This document shows, piece after piece, positions 51,148 to 60,400 of a stretch of 64,000 bases of DNA. This DNA comes from Aureisphaera galaxeae. Lineage in GTDB: Bacteria > Bacteroidota > Bacteroidia > Flavobacteriales > Flavobacteriaceae. The position numbers were made by a program, and so were the translations under genes. Each line of letters starts with the position of its first letter. The first letter of the stretch is position 1. Under the pieces are notes generated by a model. That model made no database searches. It had not been told where the DNA came from and was given only the letters and a program-made list of their open reading frames with translations. The stretch is from the NCBI RefSeq assembly GCF_028561275.1, contig NZ_JAQQTF010000006.1:365064-429063 (forward strand), written 5' to 3'.

Positions 51148-51567
51148 GTGAAAAAGCTTTTCTCCATAATATTGATATTAAACTCAATAATTTCATTTTC
51201 CCAGACCGAGAGGGATAGTCTTGCGCTGGATGTGGCTAACTCAATTAAGGCTATTAATGCGTCAGATTATGAAACTTTGCTAAAATATTTTCCGGATTTT
51301 GTATTTGACAATATCTCAAAAGAAGAGTTATTAAAAGATGTTTCTGGCGGTAACATTAAATCAAGTATTCCAGAAGTCACAAGCATTAAAATCGATACTA
51401 TCATAATTATTAATTCTACAAAATATGCTAGGTTCTATATTGAAAATGAAGTTCCAACCTATGGAATAAAGACTAGGAAAAATGCAAATTGGACCTTTAT
51501 TGATTTAAATGAAGTAACAGAGAAATATATCCCAATCCAAATTAGGCCTACGGTAAAGGACAATTAA
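51148..51567 (+). CDS. Hypothetical exported protein
   Basis: This 139-residue protein has a signal peptide if started at the GTG at 51148 (basic start, then LFSIILILNSIISFSQ). The body has AINASDYETLLKYFPDFVFDNISKEEL and is rich in Ile and Asn. The fold resembles small NTF2-like domains in outline, not certain. A TTG at 51124 would overlap the previous gene and add residues before the signal. Confidence 0.6.
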   Translation: MKKLFSIILILNSIISFSQTERDSLALDVANSIKAINASDYETLLKYFPDFVFDNISKEELLKDVSGGNIKSSIPEVTSIKIDTIIIINSTKYARFYIENEVPTYGIKTRKNANWTFIDLNEVTEKYIPIQIRPTVKDN

Positions 51568-51576
51568 GTACAACAT

Positions 51577-51984
51577 ATGCCGAAAACCTTAACTGAAATA
51601 CAGAGCATAGTGAACCAATTGGCCGAAAAAATTAATGCGCCCAATTATTTGTTACCAACTTTTAGCTTACCTATTGGAGACGCAACACCAAATATTGAAC
51701 TGGATAGTTTTGGGCTATATAATTATGTAATTTCAGAAAGAGGGCGTGAACGTGAAAGAAAAATAACCTCTAGCTTACATGACTTATTATATTGGATATT
51801 TTCTTCTGTCACCTTTTCAATGGCTTCTCACTACGAATTGAAAAATAGAATTGAGGGACAAGATTTTAGACGTATCATGTTTGCCAAGCAAGAAGAATTA
51901 CTCGGAATTTTACATGAAGATTGGAAAGAAAGAGAAGTGAGAGAGCATCAAACAATTCTGAAAAATCATCCATTTAACGATTAG
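51577..51984 (+). CDS. Immunity protein, Imm63-like
   Basis: This 135-residue cytosolic protein carries a pattern I recognise from the Imm63 family of polymorphic-toxin immunity proteins: YVISERGRERERKITSSL, LLYWIFSSVTFSMASHYELK, and DFRRIMFAKQEELLGILHEDWKERE. No toxin gene is near, so it is an orphan immunity gene that may protect against a toxin from neighbouring strains. It lies in an AT-rich run of small genes. Confidence 0.7.
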   Translation: MPKTLTEIQSIVNQLAEKINAPNYLLPTFSLPIGDATPNIELDSFGLYNYVISERGRERERKITSSLHDLLYWIFSSVTFSMASHYELKNRIEGQDFRRIMFAKQEELLGILHEDWKEREVREHQTILKNHPFND

Positions 51985-52051
51985 ACGAGGCTAAATTTCG
52001 TCTGGCGGTATTGCTTCGAATCCAATAGTTTTGACCAATTACATTGAGAGA

Positions 52052-52384
52052 ATGGAAAAAATCACCCTTTATGAATTTGAAAGCCCTAGCATTAAAATCT
52101 CAATGGAGATATATTTTAATGAAAACAATCAGTTAATTTTTGATGGGTATGACATCGGAGAGACTGTGAAAGACTTGATGGGCGATTCGGACTATGAATA
52201 CTATTATACGATCGAATTTGAAGAAGTGAAAAAAATAGCCGCTTTACTCGGGGCGGACATAAATGATAAAATGGCAATTCTACTGGCTATTGAAAAACAT
52301 TTTAACGGGAATGATGCCTATTCAAAGTTTGGAAATTTCATGAAAAAGAACAATATTATTTATGAACAATTCACTTGGATATAA
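52052..52384 (+). CDS. Hypothetical protein, possible immunity protein
   Basis: This 110-residue acidic cytosolic protein has the look of a small immunity protein (YEYYYTIEFEEVKKIAALLGAD, EKHFNGNDAYSKFGNFMKKNNI), but no family is assigned. The ATG at 52052 is chosen; a TTG at 52031 would extend it by seven residues. It follows the Imm63-like gene by 67 bases on the same strand. Confidence 0.55.
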   Translation: MEKITLYEFESPSIKISMEIYFNENNQLIFDGYDIGETVKDLMGDSDYEYYYTIEFEEVKKIAALLGADINDKMAILLAIEKHFNGNDAYSKFGNFMKKNNIIYEQFTWI

Positions 52385-52420
52385 AGGTATTATTCGAATA
52401 AAAAGGGGTTAAGCATTTGA

Positions 52421-52855
52421 ATGAAAACAGTCGTTGAGAAGCCATACTTAATCTTCTTACTTTCCATTCCGATGGTACTGCTCATCGGAGTTTTAAGTGG
52501 AGATACCGCTTTCGATATCAATGTACACGACACCTATTTTGTGATCGCTTATTCGCATCTAACAACATTAATTTCCTTTGTTTTTGGAGTCATCGGAATT
52601 GGCTACTGGACGATGTACAAAACGAATAGAGCGTTATCTCAATGGCTGAACGGGATCCATATAGGACTTACTTTTGGCGGAGCCATAATCGTATGGATTA
52701 TGACCTTGTTCTATGGGGATGAAATAATGGAATATGAATTGAACAACAATCTAAGTTTCGTCATAACACTCGTAATCGCAATTATGGTGTTGGGACAAAT
52801 CATCTTTCCTATTAATATAATTTATGGATTGATAAAAGGAAAAAACATAACCTGA
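52421..52855 (+). CDS. Small four-helix membrane protein with a COX1-like segment
   Basis: This 144-residue protein has four hydrophobic helices. The segment INVHDTYFVIAYSHLTTL (about residues 32-49) resembles the HDTYFVVAHFHY region of heme-copper oxidase subunit I, but the key second and third His residues of the metal site are not kept (A-Y-S-H in place of A-H-F-H). It is far too short for an oxidase subunit. It could derive from such a gene or share a fold by chance; function unknown. Confidence 0.55.
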   Translation: MKTVVEKPYLIFLLSIPMVLLIGVLSGDTAFDINVHDTYFVIAYSHLTTLISFVFGVIGIGYWTMYKTNRALSQWLNGIHIGLTFGGAIIVWIMTLFYGDEIMEYELNNNLSFVITLVIAIMVLGQIIFPINIIYGLIKGKNIT

Positions 52856-52962
52856 AGTGAAGAACGGCTTCAGAAAATCACTCCTGCGAAGACTTCTTAA
52901 AACCCAATCCGTTGTCTATATGTAAACTCTAACATATTCCGTATAAGTTCGATAATTATTTT

Positions 52963-52980
52963 TTACCGAACGTTTGGTAA
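52963..52980. promoter_or_regulatory. TetR operator in the tetR promoter
   Basis: TTACCG-N6-TGGTAA with a palindromic AACGTT centre. It overlaps the -33 TTTG (52973-52976) of the tetR promoter, so binding would block RNA polymerase. A copy with the same arms lies before the hydrolase gene. Confidence 0.65.
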
Positions 52981-53003
52981 TTGCTTTTAATTGACTATAT
53001 TTG
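52973..53003 (+). promoter_or_regulatory. Promoter of the TetR gene
   Basis: TTTG (52973-52976), a 19-base spacer and TATATTTG (52996-53003) match the Bacteroidota consensus fully. The box ends four bases before the ATG at 53008, so the message would be leaderless or nearly so. Confidence 0.7.
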
Positions 53004-53007
53004 CCGT

Positions 53008-53568
53008 ATGAGACCACAAAAAGTATTGGATTCGGACATGATAAAAGGATTGACGCACGTCTTTCGTTCTAAGGGCTACGACGGCGCCAACCTTTCAGAA
53101 CTGGCCGAAGCCACCAACTTGAAAAAGGCTAGTCTTTATCATCGTTTTCCTGGAGGAAAGCAAGAAATGGCCAAAACGGTTTTGACCCATATTGAAAAAT
53201 GGGTGGAAGTACATGTGCTAAACGAATTAAAAAATGAAGAGGTAGCACCTAAAAAGCGATTGGTCCAAGCACTGTACCAAATCGACTCCTCCTACAATGG
53301 GGGAAAAGAAACCTGTATCTTCAGGGCCCTATCGTTAGAATCGGGCATTACTTTGTTCCAGCAGCAAATAGAAAAGGGAATGCAACAATGGATAGACGCT
53401 TTCGAAAGTTTTGGAATGTCCATTGGACTTTCTAAGGACAAGGCCCATGAACTTTCGGTACAAACCTTGATCGATATTCAAGGTAGTCTAGTCGTTGCCA
53501 AGGGCATGAACTCTCCTAACGTATTTAAAAATGCACTTAAAAAAATTGAAACCAGATATTCACTGTAA
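53008..53568 (+). CDS. TetR/AcrR family transcriptional regulator
   Basis: This 186-residue protein has an N-terminal TetR helix-turn-helix (about 10-55: THVFRSKGYDGANLSELAEATNLKKASLYHRFPG in two parts) and a C-terminal ligand-binding domain with a single cysteine (GKETCIFRALSLESG) seen in YxaF-type members. The ATG at 53008 follows its promoter; upstream in-frame starts would lie inside the promoter. It is autoregulated by inference, since its operator covers the -33 box, and it probably controls the downstream hydrolase through the second operator. Confidence 0.9.
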   Translation: MRPQKVLDSDMIKGLTHVFRSKGYDGANLSELAEATNLKKASLYHRFPGGKQEMAKTVLTHIEKWVEVHVLNELKNEEVAPKKRLVQALYQIDSSYNGGKETCIFRALSLESGITLFQQQIEKGMQQWIDAFESFGMSIGLSKDKAHELSVQTLIDIQGSLVVAKGMNSPNVFKNALKKIETRYSL

Positions 53569-53587
53569 AAAAATTTAACTTTAAATT

Positions 53588-53605
53588 TTACCGTTCGTTC
53601 GGTAA
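53588..53605. promoter_or_regulatory. TetR operator before the hydrolase lipoprotein gene
   Basis: TTACCG-N6-CGGTAA with perfect outer arms, 20 bases before the hydrolase ATG. It shares arms and spacing with 52963-52980. Confidence 0.65.
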
Positions 53606-53624
53606 TAAACTAAAAATTGTTCAC

Positions 53625-54590
53625 ATGAAAAATTATTTTTTAATCCTAAGTTTAATCGCATTATCCTTTACAGCATCATGCGAAACACCCAAAACTACCG
53701 AAACCACTAAAATAGTTGTTGATACCACCCATCAATCTGTTCGATTCAAAAAAATGGACATTGACGGAATTAACATCGCTTATCGCGAAGCAGGAAATCC
53801 TAGCAACCCAACAATCGTCTTATTACATGGTTTTCCTTCTTCCTCTCATCAGTACCGAAAGGTTTTGTCTCAATTATCCGATCAATTTTATCTCATCGCT
53901 CCTGACTATCCCGGATTTGGTGAAAGCGACTTCCCCTCACCCGACGCATACGATTACACTTTCGACAACATTGCCAATACAATAGATAAATTACTGGTGC
54001 AGTTAAAACTGGATTCCTACACTTTAATGATACAGGATTATGGAGCACCCGTCGGATTTAGGATTGCAACCAAACATCCCTCAAAAGTAAAGGGTATCAT
54101 AAATCAGAACGGTAATGCCTATGAAGAAGGATTGGGTGAAGCTTGGGCCGCTGTGCGTGAGCTTTGGGCCGGTAGAAATGATGAAACCGAAAAAGCATTA
54201 TTAGGAGTATTTTCATTGGAAGGGTTAAAATGGCAATACACCCATGGTGTTAGAAATCCCGAGAATGTAAACCCTGATACCTGGAATCTTGATTATTTAC
54301 GCCTGTCAAGACCAGGGGCTCATAAGGTAAACCTAGATTTGTTTTACGACTATCAGAACAACATTAAACTATATCCAAAGTGGCAACAATATTTAAGGGA
54401 TAATCAACCTCCGTTATTAATCGTTTGGGGTAAAAATGATGCCTTTTTCCCTGAAAGTGGTGCCGAAGCCTTTAAAAATGATGTAAAAAACATAGACTAT
54501 AACATTTTCGACACCGGTCACTTTGCTCTGGAGGAAGACGGAAACGAAATCATTAGTAAGATTAGAGCATTTATGCAGCGAATGGAATAG
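53625..54590 (+). CDS. Exported alpha/beta-hydrolase lipoprotein (haloalkane dehalogenase/epoxide hydrolase-like)
   Basis: This 321-residue protein has a lipobox (ALSFTASCE, Cys20) and an alpha/beta-hydrolase domain: LLHGFPSSSHQYRKV oxyanion region, DYPGFGESDFP, the nucleophile elbow QDYGAPVG with Asp rather than Ser, a charge-relay Asp in WGKNDAFFP and catalytic His in FDTGHFALEE. An Asp nucleophile marks haloalkane dehalogenases, fluoroacetate dehalogenases and epoxide hydrolases. The lipoprotein signal means it acts outside the cytosol, unusual for these enzymes. It is probably controlled by the adjacent TetR. Confidence 0.87.
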   Translation: MKNYFLILSLIALSFTASCETPKTTETTKIVVDTTHQSVRFKKMDIDGINIAYREAGNPSNPTIVLLHGFPSSSHQYRKVLSQLSDQFYLIAPDYPGFGESDFPSPDAYDYTFDNIANTIDKLLVQLKLDSYTLMIQDYGAPVGFRIATKHPSKVKGIINQNGNAYEEGLGEAWAAVRELWAGRNDETEKALLGVFSLEGLKWQYTHGVRNPENVNPDTWNLDYLRLSRPGAHKVNLDLFYDYQNNIKLYPKWQQYLRDNQPPLLIVWGKNDAFFPESGAEAFKNDVKNIDYNIFDTGHFALEEDGNEIISKIRAFMQRME

Positions 54591-54611
54591 ATCGAAATTA
54601 AAAGATGAATC

Positions 54612-54658
54612 AGCGGAATGGAAGCAATTACTTGATTTTTCTATTCCGCTATTTTTTT
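54612..54658 (+). terminator. Terminator of the hydrolase gene
   Basis: AGCGGAAT (54612-54619) pairs with ATTCCGCT (54643-54650), followed by ATTTTTTT. Confidence 0.78.
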
Positions 54659-54710
54659 GCTCATGAATGAAAACCTCAAAAAACCGCTTGACCAAAAACT
54701 TTGTAGCCAT

Positions 54711-54742
54711 AAAAAAACCCGCAATTCAATTGCGGGTTTTCA
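54711..54742. terminator. Bidirectional terminator, mainly for the carbonic anhydrase operon
   Basis: A 27-base perfect palindrome at 54714-54740 (arms AAAACCCGCAATT) with A-runs before it and T-runs after it can act on either strand. It lies 20 bases past the carbonic anhydrase stop. Confidence 0.85.
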
Positions 54743-54761
54743 AATTTATATGTGGAATTCC

Positions 54762-55391
54762 TTAGGAGTAGAATTCTACCTTTCCTGTAGCGATGTCGTA
54801 CATTCCACCAACAATGGCGATACTTCCATCATCTTCCAATTCCTTCAACACAGGGCTTTTAGAACGGATATTATCCATGGTCATAAGTACGTTTTTCTTA
54901 GCTACTTCGTTTACGAAATCGATGTTCGCAGAAGTACGCTGTGCTGGATCAGTTGGCTCTGCCACTGCATCTACAGCAGGCTCCAGCTTATTGATCAAAG
55001 TAGTAAGGTTCCCCAAACGAGCATGATCGCAAGCTCCTTTCACAGCTCCACAGGCCGTATGCCCTAGAACTACCAAAAGTTTGGTTCCAGCCAACTTACA
55101 CGCAAACTCCATACTTCCTAGGATATCGTCATTAACGAAATTCCCAGCAATACGGATACTGAATACGTCACCAATTCCCTGATCGAACAACAACTCGGCA
55201 GACACGCGCGAATCGATACAATGTAGTACCGTAGCGAATGGATACTGTCCGGAAGCCGTATCGTTTATCTGCTCTTGCAGATTACGAGAAACCATGGCTC
55301 CATTAACGAATCTTCCGTTTCCAGCTCTCAATGCGTCTAGAGCAGTTTGCGGTGTCATTGCCGCTTGTGTTTCTTGGGTTTGTGCTTTCAT
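54762..55391 (-). CDS. Beta-class carbonic anhydrase
   Basis: This 209-residue cytosolic enzyme has all zinc ligands of beta-carbonic anhydrases: Cys58 in HCIDSR with the Asp60-Arg62 dyad, and His111 and Cys114 in GHTACGAVKGA. It interconverts CO2 and bicarbonate. It follows the SulP transporter gene by 12 bases, a pairing that suggests the transporter carries bicarbonate. Confidence 0.93.
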   Translation of the reverse strand: MKAQTQETQAAMTPQTALDALRAGNGRFVNGAMVSRNLQEQINDTASGQYPFATVLHCIDSRVSAELLFDQGIGDVFSIRIAGNFVNDDILGSMEFACKLAGTKLLVVLGHTACGAVKGACDHARLGNLTTLINKLEPAVDAVAEPTDPAQRTSANIDFVNEVAKKNVLMTMDNIRSKSPVLKELEDDGSIAIVGGMYDIATGKVEFYS

Positions 55392-55403
55392 AATTTATAA
55401 GGT

Positions 55404-56981
55404 TTATGCTGATTTTGGTCTTAATTTAAAAAATTCGATATAACTGTCTGGGTTTTCGACTACGCCCCTTTCAGAAATTAATTTGATGTGAATTTCGCGA
55501 TTTTTTGCCTTTTCTGAAAAATCTTCGAGAATTTCTACTATATCATTATCCAAATATCGGGTTTTTCGAACATCTAATTCTAAATAACTCCCTTCTTCCA
55601 GACTATCCAGTTCTTTCAGGATCGCTCCTTTGTTGAAAAAGGTTACTTCCTCAGCCAAGGTCATCTTAATTTTGGTCTCTCCATTGCTGTTATCTTCCTT
55701 GTGCAAGAAGTGAGAGTTCTGGTAACTCTTAATTAAGATTACAACTACTCCAACGGCCAATCCTAGTCCGATTCCCACTAAAAGGTCGGTAAAGATAATC
55801 CCCAATACGGTAACCATGAAGGGAACGAACTGCTTCCACCCTTTTTTGTACATCACTGCAAACAAACCAGGTTTTGCCAATTTATATCCTACCACCAATA
55901 GAATGGCAGCCAGCACTGACAATGGAATCATATTTAATAGTCTTGGAATTAACATCACGGAAATTAAAAGGAAGAATCCATGGATAATGGCCGACATTTT
56001 GGTGCGACCTCCTGACTGAATGTTAGCAGAGCTTCGTACAATTACCTGTGTAATAGGAAGTCCTCCAATAAATCCAGAAATCATATTTCCAGCTCCCTGC
56101 GCCAATAATTCGCGATTGGTAGGTGTTACACGTTTTTCTGGATCCAATTTATCGGTTGCCTCAACACATAAAAGTGTTTCCAAACTCGCTACCAAGGCAA
56201 GGGTAAATGCCGTTACCCAAATGGCTGGATTAGTGATTTCACCAAAATTTGGGAAACTAAATTGAGCCAAGAATGAAGACGCGTCTTCCGGAACCGGTAC
56301 ACTTACCAAATTGGCACTGGCAATTTCCAAAGAGGTTCCTCCCGTTAAAGCGAAGAACAGAATTCCGAAAACCACAGCCACTAAAGGACCTTGTACCAGT
56401 TTGAAAACTTTAGCCTTTTTAGAAAGTACTTTTTCCCAAAGGATTAAGATTCCAAGACCTACAACAGCAACAAGGGTAGATCCTAGGCTAATAGAGTTTA
56501 TGGCGTTTATGATTCCGGAAAAGGTGTTTTCTCCGTCTACCTGGATAAAGCCAAAATCTCCTTCCGGATTAGCTCCATATCCAAAGAAATGAGGAATCTG
56601 CTTTAGGATAATGATGATTCCAATTCCCGTAAGCATTCCTTTAATCACTGAAGATGGAAAGTAGTATCCAATAACTCCCGCTCTTAGCACTCCGAATAGT
56701 AATTGAATGGCACCTCCCAATACAACGGCCAAAAGGAAATTCTCAAAACTACCTAGGGTAGCTATAGCTGCCAATACAATAGCAGCAAGACCCGCAGCGG
56801 GTCCACTTACTCCAATTTGTGATCCACTTAAACTTCCTACTACAATTCCTCCTATTATTCCTGCAATTAGACCTGAAAATAGCGGCGCTCCACTCGCCAA
56901 GGCAATCCCTAAACATAAAGGCAAAGCCACAAAAAATACAACGATACTCGCTGGTAAATCGTTTTTTAAATATTTAAACAT
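55404..56981 (-). CDS. SulP family inorganic anion (probably bicarbonate) transporter
   Basis: This 525-residue protein has 10-14 transmembrane helices, the SulP consensus in LCLGIALASGAPLFSGLIAGIIGGIV, GGLPITQVIVRSSANIQSGGRTK in the middle, and a C-terminal STAS domain (about 430-525). The family moves sulfate, bicarbonate or other anions with sodium. The coupled carbonic anhydrase supports bicarbonate. The ATG at 56979-56981 is chosen because an upstream start would add eight residues before the conserved N-terminus. Confidence 0.9.
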   Translation of the reverse strand: MFKYLKNDLPASIVVFFVALPLCLGIALASGAPLFSGLIAGIIGGIVVGSLSGSQIGVSGPAAGLAAIVLAAIATLGSFENFLLAVVLGGAIQLLFGVLRAGVIGYYFPSSVIKGMLTGIGIIIILKQIPHFFGYGANPEGDFGFIQVDGENTFSGIINAINSISLGSTLVAVVGLGILILWEKVLSKKAKVFKLVQGPLVAVVFGILFFALTGGTSLEIASANLVSVPVPEDASSFLAQFSFPNFGEITNPAIWVTAFTLALVASLETLLCVEATDKLDPEKRVTPTNRELLAQGAGNMISGFIGGLPITQVIVRSSANIQSGGRTKMSAIIHGFFLLISVMLIPRLLNMIPLSVLAAILLVVGYKLAKPGLFAVMYKKGWKQFVPFMVTVLGIIFTDLLVGIGLGLAVGVVVILIKSYQNSHFLHKEDNSNGETKIKMTLAEEVTFFNKGAILKELDSLEEGSYLELDVRKTRYLDNDIVEILEDFSEKAKNREIHIKLISERGVVENPDSYIEFFKLRPKSA

Positions 56982-57046
56982 AATACAATAGTTTATCCCC
57001 ATCAAAAGGGAAAATTGATGATTAATTTTTTGGTTGTGCTGAAAAA

Positions 57047-57349
57047 TTAACCTTTATGTTCTGGAGGGGGAAGGAAGATTTCCTGATGTACTTCGGTAAA
57101 GGATTTACCGTAGTTATCGAAAAGTTTTTGTGAAATAATTTCTTCTAGATTTGGGTTTTCGATAAGGTCCTGAAAGAACACGTCCTTATCCAATTCCTTC
57201 TTATGTTCCTTTTTCGATTCTTCATCAGAAATATCCAAAGAAATAATCAACTCATTGTCACACTTCAAAAAAGGGGCAACAGAGGGAACCAGTAGGGAAA
57301 ACACCACTAGAAATGAAACTACACTATGTGCGAATGACTTTAAGTACAT
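57047..57349 (-). CDS. Small hypothetical exported or membrane-anchored protein
   Basis: This 100-residue protein has an N-terminal hydrophobic segment (SFLVVFSLLVPSVAPFL) and an acidic, Lys/Glu-rich body ending in PPPEH. It has no recognised family; short proteins with such a Pro-rich C-terminus recur in Bacteroidota. It lies 65 bases upstream of the SulP gene on the same strand and may be co-transcribed. A TATTTTTG box sits at 57369-57362 on the minus strand. Confidence 0.6.
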   Translation of the reverse strand: MYLKSFAHSVVSFLVVFSLLVPSVAPFLKCDNELIISLDISDEESKKEHKKELDKDVFFQDLIENPNLEEIISQKLFDNYGKSFTEVHQEIFLPPPEHKG

Positions 57350-57421
57350 AAATTTCGAGAACAAAAATAAAACTCTATCACAAAGAATCCATTAAGCTTT
57401 TGTTAAATATTTTAGCTTTTT

Positions 57422-57456
57422 TATCAAACAAAACGAAGCCCCGAATTCACGGGGCT
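57422..57456 (-). terminator. Terminator of the DUF4397 giant gene
   Basis: AGCCCCG (57437-57443) and CGGGGCT (57450-57456) form a 7-bp stem with a six-base loop. On the minus strand a T-rich stretch follows. It lies about 30 bases past the stop codon. Confidence 0.72.
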
Positions 57457-57486
57457 CCACTGACTAATCTAAAAATCTAACCAAAA

Positions 57487-60400
57487 TTAGTTTTTAATAA
57501 ATCGCTTGGTCCCTACTACCTTATTATTTTGAGAGATCATGAGCTGATAAATCCCCTGGGACAATGTGTCTATAGCGATTTGTTGGTTGTCCGCAGACAC
57601 TTCGGACGTACTTAGTATTCTTCCTTGCATGTCTACTATACTAGCGGTATAGCTTCCTTGCAGACCTTTAATATTTATCATTTCGGTTCCTGGGTTTGGA
57701 TAAAGAACTACATTTTCTAGAGCATTCTCATCTACACCCAATACCTCATCTGGTAATGGAATAAGATCTCCACCAGCAGCCAATGCTACCCAAAGTCCGA
57801 AAGGAGCACCGTCACTATTCTGTGAAGGATCTAGGAATCCAGAGGCTACTACCGTAATAGCCGCTCCATCCAACCCAAGTGTACTCAACGGAGCTCCGTA
57901 AGCAGCCACTCCTACCGTTCCAGACTCGTCACGGATTTGAAGTACGTAATCTGCTGTAGGTAACTCTAGGTATCCAGCAAACTCAGTATACGACAAGTTA
58001 TCTACGATCGTACCTGCACCTACTCCAGTTTCCACTACATCTACCGTTGGGGCATCTGTAGAACCGTGGTGTACCAGTACGTCGGTATTGGCAGCATCGG
58101 TGGCTACTTCCCTACCCATGTCATAGATTTCCAATCCGAAAGGTGGGGCTGGATCATATCCTGATCCACTTACGATACCGTCGGCCACCACAACATATGT
58201 ACTATTGGCTGTTAATGTTAATGGGAATGTTGCAATAGCATCTCCCACATCGGTACTGTTACCAGGAGCTATAGCTATTTCAACTCCTACACCTGCATTT
58301 AAGTCGATAAACGGTGTCGCGGTTCTGAAGGCAAAGTTATCCACAGCCAAACCACCATTTATGTAAACATCTACTTCGGCTGCAGCCGCATCCGCAGAAT
58401 TGTGGATTACCTGTACTCGAGCCGTAGAGGCTGGTAATTCGATCAAGTCACCACCTGCAGGTAATGCTACCCAAATTCCGAAAGGAGCGCCGTCACTATT
58501 CTGTGAAGGATCCAAGAATCCGGAAGCTACAGCTACCAAAGCAGCACCGTCCAGACCCAAGGTCGCCAATGGAGCCTCATAAGAAGCTACCGTTACTGTA
58601 CCTGTTTCGTCACGAACTTCTACAGTATAATCTCCTGTAGGTAATTCCAAATACCCTTGGAACTCAGTGTAAGAAATATCATCTACCACAGTACCCGCTC
58701 CAACGCCTACTTCCACAATGTCTACCGTAGGGGCATCGGTTGAACCGTGGTGTACCAAAACATCCGTATTAGCAGGATCCGTTGCTGCTTCACGTCCCAT
58801 ATCGTACACTTCCAATCCAAATGCTGGTGCTGGATCATATCCTGATCCACTTACGATACCGTCGGCAACTACTACATAAGTTTCATTAGCAGCCAGGGTT
58901 ACTGGGAAGACAGCAATCGCATCTCCTACATCGTTACTATCGCCTGGGGCAATAGCGATTTCTACTTCTACTTCGGCATCGAAATCGATAAATGGAGACG
59001 CTGTACGGAAGGCAAAGTTATCTATGGCCAATGCGCCGTCAATGTATACATCTACTTCGGCAGCAGCGGCATCGGCAGAGTTATGGATTACCTGTACTCG
59101 AGCTTTTTCAATTACTGGAAGTGGAACCAAATCTCCTCCAGCAGCTAGTGCTACCCAAATTCCGAAAGGAGCACCGTCGCTATTTTGTGTTGGATCTAGG
59201 AAACCTGAAGCAACAGCTACGATGGCTTGGCCATCTAGGGTCAAATCAGCCAAAGGAGCGGCATAAGAAGCTACCCGTACTGTTCCCGTTTCGTCCTTCA
59301 CATCCAATTCGTAGTTTGCTGTTGGCAATTCTAAGTATCCTGCGAATTCTGTATAAGCAATGTCATCTACAATGGTTCCAGCTCCTACACCTACTTCAAC
59401 AATATCAACAGTTGGAGCATCGGTAGAACCATGGTGTACCAATAGATCGGTATTAGCACCGTCGGTAGCAGCTTCACGTCCCATATCATAGATTTCCAAT
59501 CCGAAAGGTGGGGCTGGATCGTATCCTGTTCCACTTACAATCCCGTCGGCAACTACTACATACGTTTCATTAGCAGCCAAGGTTACTGGGAAGACAGCAA
59601 TAGCGTCTCCAACATCGTTACTATCGCCTGGGGCAATAGCGATCTCGGTAGTAACACCTGCGTTTAAGTCGATAAATGGAGTAGCCGTTCTAAAGGCGAA
59701 GTTGTCTACCGCCAAAGCACCGTCAATATATACGTCTACTTCGGCAGCAGCGGCATCGGCAGAGTTATGGATTACCTGAACACGGGCTGTAGAAGTTGGC
59801 AATTCTACCAAAGGTCCTCCTGCAGGTAGGGCTACCCATAATCCGAAAGGAGCTCCATCACTGTTTTGAGTTGGATCCAAGAAACCAGATGCCACAGCAG
59901 TTACGGCATTACCCGCCAATCCAAGATCGGCAATAGGCAGTTCGTAAGCGGCTACGGTTACTGTTCCGGTAGCATCGCGTACTTCGATGGAATAATTTAA
60001 GCTAGGCAATTGCAGGTAAGAGTTTCTAAACTCTGTATAATCTATATCGTTGGCAATAAGTCCAATACCGATACCTGTTTCGTACACATCTACTGTTGGG
60101 GCATCCGTAGCACCGTGATGGATTTGCACATCGGTATTTGCTGGATCTGCAGAAGTTTCCTGCGCACCAGCCAAGATTTCCAATCCAAAGGCAGGGGCCG
60201 GATCGTATCCTGTTGGACTTACAATTCCATCAGCTACTACTACATAGGTTTCGTTCCTCATGAGTGTAAGTGGAAATGTGGCAATCGCATCCCCTACTCC
60301 GGAACTATCACCAGGTGCTACGGAAATGGTTATACCTACTCCCGCTGGGAAATCCAAGAACGGAGTTGCTGTACGGAAGGCAAAATTGTCGATGGCGAGG

